A model generated the notes under the pieces. That model did no database searches. It worked only from the letters and a program-made list of their open reading frames with translations, and was not told the origin of the DNA. A stretch of 64,000 bases of DNA from contig NC_062998.1 of NCBI RefSeq assembly GCF_023078275.1, positions 14,273,916 to 14,337,915 of the forward strand, read 5' to 3'. Of the stretch, positions 28,095-64,000 are shown in pieces (position 1 is the stretch's first letter; each line of letters opens with the position of its first letter). The stretch is from Leguminivora glycinivorella (taxonomy: Eukaryota; Arthropoda; Insecta; Lepidoptera; Tortricidae). A program made the translations under genes and the position numbers.

Positions 28095-30010
28095 ATAGAT
28101 GATTGAATAGACAATTGAAGTGATTTGAAAAAAACTAATATAATGCATTTCCGTCAACGCACACTTAGAGACAGTAATGACGACATCAATGTTAACTACG
28201 AAGGTACCACGATTGAAAATGTAACCGTGACTAAATTTCTAGGTCTAACTATTGATAGTCAGTTAACGTGGAAAAATCACATAGATGAATTATGTAAGTA
28301 CATGAGCAAATCTGCTTACGCTCTTTACAGTCTAAAGTAACCAGTCGTGATACAGTCGTAATGGCATATATAGTCCTCCTCACCGATTTCGGCGATGGCG
28401 ACCCCAGCAACTATGGATTACGCCTGTTATGGGCTCTAATATGGCTGGCCAGGCCGAATTTCGTCTTAAAGACTCTTTGGCAAGTGCTACAATAGAGTTG
28501 GCCAGAGGTATTGTATGTATATACGTAGGAGGGCTTCGGTCTGTCTTTACGTTGCTGGCGTTTGGCATCTAAAGTATTGAGGCGTCTTTCCTCGAATACT
28601 TTGATATTCCTAAAGATTGTTGATCGCCAAGATGACCTATTTGTAGCAAGCTCCTCCCACCGCTCAGGGTCAATGCTGCAAGCGTTCAGGTGCCGTTTGA
28701 GCACATCCTTATATCGCAGATGCTGACCGCCATGCTTCCGCTTGCCGTCCACCAATTCAGAGTAGAATACAGTTTTAGGCAAGCGGCGGTCATCCATACG
28801 AAGGACATGCCCACACCACCTTAGCTGCCGCTGCATTAATAGAGCCTCCATACCATAGAGCCCGGAACGACGCAGTACTTCAGAATTCGAAACTCGATCT
28901 TGCCATTTGATTCTGAGGATGTGTCTTAAACACCTCAGATGATAGGTGTCCAGCTTTTTTACATCGGATTTGTAAAGGCACCACGTCTCTGAGCCATACA
29001 AAAGGACTGGGATGATTAGCGCCTTGTAAACACTAATCTTCGTCTCTAGCTTGAGATCGTGGGACTTCCAAACCCGGTTAGCAAGTCGTCCGAAATTGGC
29101 AGCGGCGTTAGCGATGCGGAATGGTATCTCCGAAGCCAAGGTGTTGTCATGTCGGATAGTACTTCCAAGGTATTTGAAGCGTGATACCTCTTCTAATGGT
29201 TTCCCGTCTAAATAAAGAGTTTCTGGATCAGCTTCAGTGCCTCTTTGTGGTTGCTTAAGTACTTGCGTCGTAATGGCATATCATGGCCTTGTAGCATCAA
29301 AAATTAGATATGGCATTATTTTTTGGGGTAACTCTGTAGATCGAGAGGCCGCTTTTGTGGCCCAAAAGAGATGTATAAGAGCTATCTGTGGGGTTAATTT
29401 TAGAGTGAGTTGTTATCCACTTTTCAAATCATTAAGACTTCTAACACTACCTTCATTATACATACTTGAAGTGGCTCTCTTTGTAAAAAGAAATCCTGAC
29501 TTGTTTATTTATGTAACACAGAAACGTAGGCTACCTATACGTCCTCAATATGAGGGTCAGTTGTATGTTCCACTCATGAAAATAGCATTAATGCGAAATA
29601 GCTTCTTTGGAATGGCACCCAGGATATTCAATAAAATACCGTCTGAAATAAGAAACCTTCAATTTCATCAATTTAAAAAGCAATTGGTTGCATATTTAAT
29701 TGAAAAACGTTTTTACTCCATTAAAGAGTTCTTAGATGCCGCCTAATTGTAAATAATATGAATATGAACTAATTATAAATGTATTTTTTTTTATGAAACC
29801 TGAATATAATTACACTTTATTTAAAATTAATAATTATGATATTTAAAGAATAATTTTTATATAAGCAAGTGACTTGATTTTATGACATGCATGCATTAAT
29901 ATTTCTATGCCGTATGTGGCAGGATGTGCTGATCAAAAAATGTATTACCAACCTACAATGTACCACATTCTAAGAAATAAAATATTTGATTGATTGATTG
30001 ATTGATTAGA
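28095..30010 (+). pseudogene. Jockey-superfamily retrotransposon remnant split by another insertion
   Basis: The left part (28125-28340) reads KFLGLTIDSQLTWKNHIDEL, the region after the reverse-transcriptase palm. The right part (29267-29746) reads VVMAYHGLVASKIRYGIIFW through LPSLYILEVALFVKRNPDLF and stops at 29744-29746. A frameshift lies at about 28338, and a separate element occupies 28370-29266. The 3' end is followed by a (GATT)n tail near 29988-30007, directly before the last recognised Rim exon. Confidence 0.8.
28370..29266 (-). mobile_element. 5'-truncated retrotransposon with C-terminal C2H2 finger, 15-bp target duplication
   Basis: The minus-strand frame 28411-29139 matches the C-terminal third of the element at 59960-61938 (VWKSHDLKLETKISVYKALI, LRHILRIKWQDRVSNSEVLR) and ends in a C-x2-C-x12-H-x3-H finger (CSTCQRVFKTKFGLASHIRA). 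The 3' end GGAGGACTATATA is shared with the other copy. The flanking duplication GTCGTAATGGCATAT is at 28355-28369 and 29267-29281. The 897-bp insertion is truncated at its 5' end. Confidence 0.88.
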
Positions 30011-30103
30011 AGTATGATTTCTTGGTCACCAGAGGCACTCCAAACGGTGGGTCCAAAAGTTGATTCGCCCTTTATTTCCGTTGTCAAGTCGTGCGGTGCT
30101 TAC

Positions 30104-57665
<27,562 letters not shown>

Positions 57666-57884
57666 CTGCATACACCATATTTTTAATACGGAGTGAATAA
57701 GGATGGATGGAATGAGCAGGGACGAAATTTAAAATATGATTTGCTTGCCAATTAAAAAAGATACCTACTACTGAAATTGGCTCAATCGAATGAAAATAAT
57801 AAGTATGTCCCATACAACCATTTCAGTCGCAAAATCTTCAAATCAGTAACTAACTGTCAAATGTGACATAACGCGTGGTAACGT

Positions 57885-58140
57885 CGTGCAAACAATGCGA
57901 CCGTATTGATACAATAACAAAATGTAGTCGTCGTGTGCACTCGTTACGGTAACAAAATGTGTACGAATTTGTGGCTGTCAATGTCACTGTCAGAATGACT
58001 TTTAACGACACTTTATTAGTCGACGTTTGCACACATAACAGTAACAACATGTGGACGAATTTGTGGCTGTCATTGTCACTGTCAGAACGGTTTCTGACAG
58101 TGACATTGACAGAATTTGTACACACATGTGTAGGTCTGAT
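57885..58140. repeat. Short tandem duplication with palindromic part
   Basis: ACGAATTTGTGGCTGTCA and GTCACTGTCAGAA occur twice (57962-57997 and 58053-58088), followed by the inverted TTCTGACAGTGAC. The copies are about 90 bp apart. No coding meaning. Confidence 0.6.
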
Positions 58141-58514
58141 TACCGAACTGCTCCTAAACCACTGTATCCGCAAATGACAATCTGAAATACGAAGGTTTCT
58201 CAAACTGTCTTGTGAAGTTGTGGACTGATTGCTTTGAATCATTTAAATATGAGCGAATTAAATAATAATAAACGACGACGACCATTTAAGCACTCTTCGA
58301 CATTTTATAGAAATGTGGGAAAGTTAAGAAAAGTGCAGAATGATAATACAAATAGATAAGCACTTTATAGTTACTTAATGTATTAAATATATAATTTTTA
58401 ATTCTTATTGATAAAAATGAAGTGTAGTGTTGCTTTACACAATAAAAGTAGGAATCAAATGAAATAGAGTATTTACTGTGATATTAATAGAATTTCTGTT
58501 GCGCAATGATAGTT

Positions 58515-58750
58515 TTTTCAGTACAGAATGCTGCTTTTTTTAACGCAGTAGTGCGAGCAAATCAAGCAATGATTCATTTCTTGTCTGGTCGAAACTCTTA
58601 GCTTAGATTTAGGTACTGAAAATCGTCGTACGATACACGTGCGAAAAGGACATTCACAACTCGTGTCGATTTAAAACACTCCCTTCGTTCGTGTATTAAT
58701 TTATCGCTACTCGTATCGATTTTCCTCTTTTCCGCACTCGTATCTACAAG
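58515..58750 (+). repeat. Interspersed repeat, copy 2 of 10378-10625
   Basis: Same orientation and order of blocks as copy 1, diverged by scattered substitutions and small gaps. Confidence 0.65.
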
Positions 58751-59159
58751 TATTTTGTTTGGGTTACAAAAAAAAACAGATTATTTACTCTACTACGTTT
58801 TATTTATGTCTCTTTAACATTACAAATTTGTAGACACTTATCTATACAAAAATCTTGACAAAAGAAGTACAGATCGCTGAAATGAATCTTGATAGTATAT
58901 ATTAATGAAGACTACTTCAACAAGTGTCAATTGTGAAATGCCGCAAAATACTAGTTGCTCTATAGAAGACCATAATAATATGATCCCCGATCCTTTACAA
59001 CCCAGCAGCTCGGTACGCACATTACCATTTTTTTTTTAATCTTCTTTAGTGAGGGCAACTGAGTACGACGGCATATTTAATTGTTTATAAAGTTTGAGGA
59101 TACCTGGAAAAAAATAATACATGAAGCCATTTTGAAAATATAATAAATATTCACTGCTT

Positions 59160-59780
59160 TCGGTCACGCGTGTACGCTGCGACCATTTTGCGACCGTTTG
59201 TCGACCGTTTGGTGACCGTTTGGCGACTGTTTTTTACATGGAATATTACCGTCTTAATCCATATTTTAACAACTTTATTGGTTTTCTAGGCATTATTTTT
59301 ATTATTTCAGTATAGTATATGCACCGGAGCACTAAAACTTCACCAATCAACATACACGCAAACACCGAGTAGACAATAATATTATTACTGGTTAAACTGA
59401 GGTAAATTGATGGCGCGTTGATAAATTTAGACTTATTTTATGAAATCACTCGAGCAATTTAATTGGCCATGGTAATTAGCCCACATTATATTACAAATGC
59501 AAACAATATTTATCTTTTACAAATTCTTACGCCATTACATTTTAATGTCAAATGATTTTATTTCTTTTTTACTTTGACGTCTCTGACAGTCGCCATTTGA
59601 AAAGAATGAAATGAACGAATGATTTTGGGAAAGTAATCGCCAAACGGTAACAATGTGTGCACGCGTAGTGCACACTTCTGTCACTTCTGTGACCATTTGT
59701 GCCTGTTACCAATCGTCCCCATTTGGGTCGCCGCGACTAAACGTCGACCGTACTGCGACTAAGCATTGAGACCCGAAGAC
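59160..59780. other. Region with short GCGACCGTTTG-type iterations
   Basis: Five consecutive near-copies of an 11-bp string lie at 59178-59230. Related words (GTGACCATTTGTGCC, GTCGACCGTACTGCGAC) recur inverted or direct at 59630-59770. This may be the two ends of a small non-autonomous element; borders not established. Confidence 0.4.
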
Positions 59781-59959
59781 CTGTGTGTACACAAAATAGG
59801 AGGATTTGCGTAGGAACGGCGACCGATTATGGTTATATGGGGTGTTTAATTTAATCTCTATTCGGCCATCTATATGGGCCACTTTTTTTTAGATTTGGAA
59901 ATTTTTAACTATAAAACTCCCGTGAGACTCATACATATTTAAAAATATTTTAAGCGGGT

Positions 59960-61938
59960 TACTCACGTATATATATAGTCCTCCATGTCGTATCCGACAA
60001 CGGCGACCTTTACAACTTTCTCTGATGAGCACGAATATGGCTCGCAAAACCGAACTTCGTTTTAAATATTCGGTCGCACTGTGCGCAATAAAGCTGCCCT
60101 TGGTCGTTATATGTATACGCGTAGGACGGTTTTGGGCGAGACTTCCGTTGAAGGCGCTTTTGGTCCAGGTTCTCCAGTCGAGCTTCCTCAAAGGCAGCTA
60201 CACCTTTTCCTACTTTACGGCGCCATTCTGACCTCTGGACCGCAAGTTCCTCCCAACGTTCACATGAGATGTCGCAAGCCTTAAGATGGCGCTTCAAAAC
60301 GTCTTTATAACGCAGGAACTGTCCCCCGTGGCTTCGTTTTCCATACTCAAGTTCCGAATAGAAAACAGATTTAGGGAGTCTACAGTCATCCATACGCCAA
60401 ACGTGACCGCTCCATTTAAGTTGGTTTTTCATTAAAATGGCCTCCATACCGGATATTTTGGCTCGACGTAATACCTCCGTGTTGGTCACACGATCTTGCC
60501 ACTTAATTCTAAGTATATTGCGTAAGCATCGCATGTGAAAAGTGTCAAGCTTTCTGATGTCTCCCCTGTACAGACACCAGGACTCAGAAGCATACGTAAG
60601 TATTGGGAGTATTATGGCCTTGTACACCGAAAGCTTGGTATGGAGTTTTAGGTCGTGCGACTTCCAAACACGTTGGTTTAACTTCCCAAAAGTGGCTGCA
60701 GCTTTAGCTATGCGAGACGGAATCTCTGAGGCTAGGCGATTATCGCTCCGGATTTGGCTACCCAAGTATTTAAAGATCGCAACATCTTTCAATGCTGCAT
60801 TGCCCAATATGATTGGGGTATTATCAGCGCTGGTGCCTCTAGCTGGTTGTTTGAGAACTTGAGTTTTACTGACACTTATTACCAAACCAAATCTTTCGCA
60901 CGAGTCACTCAGGGACTCCATGGAGCCTTGAAGTGCATTTAAGCTGTTAGCCATCAGGCACACATCATCGGCATAAAGGACCTCAAGGACAGAGAACTGA
61001 CGGGTTTTTCGTTTTGCCTTGAACCGTGAAATGTTGAATACACCCACATCCGATCTTACATTCAAATGAATTGGTTCGCTGTTTCGGCTAAGTGCATCCC
61101 TCATCACTACTGAGAAGTACAGAGCGAACAAAGTGGGAGCCATGACACAACCCTGCTTTACGCCACTGGTAACTAAGAATGCGTCAGAAAATTCACTGTT
61201 ATGCTGTACCTTAGCTGTCATATTGACGTGGAACTGCTTTATAAGGTTTACCAGCTTTGATGGACAGCCAATCTTCTCAAGAATTAACCAGAGGGCCAGA
61301 CGTGGGACACGGTCAAAGGCCTTTTCGAGATCTACGAAACACATGAACAGAGGACGGTTTTGTTCTGCACATTTCTCTTGTATTTGTTTCACCACAAATA
61401 TGGCGTCTACCGTACCTCTGTTGGGCCTGAAACCACATTGGCTCTCTGGTAAGATTTCTTCTGCTAGGGTGCTCAATCGGGTGTTTATTATGTGAGCCAG
61501 TACTTTACCAGCAGTAGATAGAAGAGATATACCCCTATAAGAACTACAGTCAGATATATCTCCTTTCCCCTTATATAGTTTGCATAAAGAGGCATCCTTC
61601 CACCCCTGCGGCACAGTTTCTGTTTCCCATACCATTAGTATCAAGGCAAAAAGCCTGTTCAAAATATTAGGCCCACTGTACTTGTAAATTTCTGAGGGCA
61701 AACCATCCGCGCCCGGTGACTTTGAGTTCTTGAGTTTTCTTATGGCAGTCAGAAATTCAGAGAAATTCGGAGGAACTGCAAGACTCTCCTTCAAAGGCAG
61801 GTTTTCGAGAGCATTGATGTACTCTAGATCAACTCTTTGCAATGTGGGATTGAGGACCTCGTTGAAATGTTCTGCCCAACGAGCGAGCACCTCGCCTTGA
61901 TCAGTAAGGCGGCGGTCTCCATTACGTGAGCAGATAGG
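59960..61938 (-). mobile_element. Non-LTR retrotransposon reverse transcriptase with C-terminal C2H2 finger, interrupted by a hAT element
   Basis: The minus-strand frame (in-element part 61938-60010) contains LKNSKSPGADGLPSEIYKYS, SQCGFRPNRGTVDAIFVVKQ, MCFVDLEKAFDRVPRLAL (motif A), SGVKQGCVMAPTLFALYFSV (motif B), LEVLYADDVCLMANS (catalytic motif C), a long thumb region (WKSHDLKLHTKLSVYKAIIL) and a final C-x2-C-x12-H-x3-H finger (CAQCDRIFKTKFGFASHIRA). The 3' end has GGAGGACTATATATATA. It is RTE-like by overall style; the clade is uncertain. The N-terminal side is cut at 61938 not by truncation but by a hAT insertion, so more of the element should follow beyond the window. The ATG that opens the computed frame lies in the hAT element and is an artefact. 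Confidence 0.88.
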
Positions 61939-63992
61939 TAGTGTTGAGTTCCTCACTCGTGAGGCACCTCATTTGTACCACTCATATTGTTAATTTGTCG
62001 CAGTACTTCACACGGCAAAAATGTATTGCATCACACTTCAACTCACCGCACCTCATTTTACTCGCTTGTGACAGTCGCAACACAAACAACACCTCACGCC
62101 TCACAAAGCATTCACGTACTTCAAATGTCACAAAAACGTCAAAACTCATCATCCACACGCGCGCCTCGCGGCCCTCAAATACTCGCTCGCTACAGTAGCA
62201 ACACAAACACCTCATTCCTCACAGATCATGCACATACTTCAAATGTCACAAAACGTCAAAAACTCATCATCCACTCGCGCGCCTCGCGGCAGACGCGGCC
62301 CTCAAACTCCGTCGCGAGAGTCGACACCTCAAATGAAGTGATCAACCACACGTTCAGTTACCGAACTACAGACCTTATGGCCGGGACAAAAGGTCCACCG
62401 ATAAAATAAAATGTATCGTTTGACTCGTTTGTACCGGAAATCGCTTTGTACCGGAAAGACAGAAGAGGCACTGTGACAACAACACTTCAAAAATCCTTTC
62501 AAAGTGAAACAGATAGTTACGTTTACGATAAGAGGGAGTGAGATAGACACACGCGGGCTTCAAATTTGCCTCATCAAAAATACGTTACACATGACTCGAA
62601 AGAAAACAATCTTATGCGCCGCAAGTTTTCATACATTTTACGCCTTTTTGATCCCAGGATAGTTAACTTGCTCGCAAAAATCGCGCGAAAAATCAGACGA
62701 TTTCGCGTGAACCACATCTTTTGTCTCTGTCGCATTTGTGAAGTCATGAATAAATGCAGCTGAGATGCAAAATGTTGTTTTTCGCGGCAGGTCTTCATTT
62801 TTGAATTTTTTGATAGCTATTATTGTGCTAAGACATTGACCAGTATAACGTGATCTACCGCAGCAATAGAGTTTGTATGGCTATTGTTATGTGTAATCAG
62901 GGAGCTCTCTTAGACTGGACGTCGAAATGGTAACTCAAGTGTTTTGAATATTCGGAATACCAAGCATACCAACACAGAGGGCCAACCACTGAGAAGATGC
63001 GTTTACGAAGCTTGCTTAAAAACAATTACAAGATTACTGACCGAAATATAATATAAATTATGTGAAGCATGGTAGTTTAATTAAGTATTTAATCAGTAAT
63101 AGAAAGAATAATTCATTTCTTAATTCAATAGAATGATAAATAAATCCGACACGAAACGTAATTCACAGGCGGTTGACGTTGACAGTAATGACAGTTTACA
63201 GAAGAAAAGTTAGTTTGTGTGTATTTGCATAAAGTTTAGTTTTGTCTTACAGTGATAATACTAATAAATGAGCCAAAATGTAATAATGGTGACAACTTTT
63301 ACACAATCAAAATATACCTGTGATTCTGCCTTAGTGTCATTTGTGTGCAAAAAAATAGTGAAACTGAACTGAAAAGACTTACCGGCGTCGCGAATGTTGA
63401 TGGTGTTTTTAATTACTATCATATTGCTTTTAAAACACATGGAGTGGTAAGTTTGTTATTTTTATGTAAAAGTGGTACTAATTATAAAACAATACGAACT
63501 TTAGTTTGTTTTAAAACATGCAGTTTTATGGTAACTATGCTAATCAAAGTATGTTATTATTAAGCTGTTAATAATATGAAACCACTGTAATTTGTAGCAG
63601 TAATTTAAATGGAACAAACTGTAAATAATATTATTCAATGGCAAAATTAGACCCAGTTCCATAAAAACATCAAATTAAGTTGTTATGCAGGCCTCTATGA
63701 CAGTCCTTGAAATATTTTTTAATTTTATCTATTTTCTCTTGTTAAATGTTCAAGTACTCATTATGACTAATGAAATTTAGTATGTATAAAGGATATTTAC
63801 ATTTACCTAGTACACAACTACACATACTAGTTTTTGTTGCCGATGGATTTTGTCAAACAGCCGATGCTAGAAATTATATATATATACAGATCAGTACCTC
63901 ACCTCATTTGAAGTAAGACATTGTAACACCTCATTTTTGGAAATGAGGTACTCATACAAACTCATTTGAAATTGATGTCCTACCCATCACTA
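61939..63992. mobile_element. Non-autonomous hAT-like element, 2,054 bp, 8-bp target duplication
   Basis: The left end is TAGTGTTGAGTTCCTCA and the right end is the reverse complement of TAGTGATGGGTAGGACAT. CAGATAGG is duplicated at 61931-61938 and 63993-64000. Subterminal CCTCATTT motifs recur in both ends (for example 61972, 63900, 63930). No frame inside shows hAT transposase motifs. It interrupts the retrotransposon frame described at 59960-61938. Confidence 0.87.
62060..62312 (+). repeat. Two-copy tandem repeat inside the hAT-like element
   Basis: Two units of about 120 bp share TACTTCAAATGTCACAAAA, ACTCATCATCCAC and GCGCGCCTCGCGG. They explain the overlapping frames seen here; not coding. 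Confidence 0.8.
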
Positions 63993-64000
63993 CAGATAGG

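Noticed and set aside
30026..30103. Read-through of the last C2B exon to a stop (…NFWTHRLECLW)
   Set aside because: The tail is unlike any RIM C-terminus and follows a good GTAAGC donor; kept only as a possible intron-retention product.
60010..61956. Start codon of the 648-residue retrotransposon ORF
   Set aside because: The ATG lies inside the hAT element; the element's own frame enters from beyond the 8-bp duplication.

Overview
The window looks like lepidopteran (moth or butterfly) genomic DNA. It is AT-rich, its genes are split by GT-AG introns, and its introns are filled with non-LTR retrotransposon remnants, small hairpin elements, hAT-type elements and one tRNA-derived SINE. No species can be named from the sequence alone. 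Two conserved host genes are recognisable, and they point towards each other.

(1) Host cell factor (HCF, ortholog of HCF-1), plus strand, about 1-22.5 kb. The window holds the last twelve coding exons: an acidic Ser/Asp/Glu-rich stretch, an Ala/Gly-rich GC-rich exon, the paired fibronectin type III module of the HCF C-terminal subunit, and a basic C-terminal tail. All splice phases join into one open frame of 549 residues plus stop. One intron appears to use a GC donor, and the exon before it has a tandem, partly degraded copy just downstream.

(2) Rim (Rab3-interacting molecule, RIMS family), minus strand, about 57.7-30.1 kb. Twelve phase-compatible exons (3,441 nt) encode the C-terminal part of this presynaptic active-zone scaffold. 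They end in the C2B domain at the low-coordinate end. A 1.93-kb single exon encodes a long Ser/Arg-rich linker. A thirteenth candidate exon (35676-35787) has the same entry and exit phases as exon 36883-37012 and resembles it in sequence, so the two look like mutually exclusive alternative exons.

Between the two 3' ends (22.5-30 kb) there is a first-exon-like ORF for a THAP zinc-finger domain (23890-24025) and several mobile-element remnants. These include a retrotransposon that landed in another retrotransposon with a 15-bp target duplication.

Mobile and repeat layer: three hAT-like elements have identifiable 8-bp target duplications (15474-16497, 33647-34142, 61939-63992), and the last interrupts a retrotransposon reading frame. 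There are retrotransposon 3' ends of at least four kinds (a Jockey/CR1-like kind, an RTE-like kind, a restriction-like-endonuclease kind, and a kind whose reverse transcriptase ends in a C2H2 finger). A terminal-inverted-repeat element occurs as a long copy and an internally deleted copy. A 4.9-kb nest of about 395-bp repeats is arranged as a giant inverted repeat in a Rim intron. A 2.7-kb element near 53.5-56.1 kb is built from palindromic tandem repeats. I saw no rRNA gene, CRISPR array or bacterial-type operon. All gene identities come from reading the sequence against remembered family features; no database search was run.
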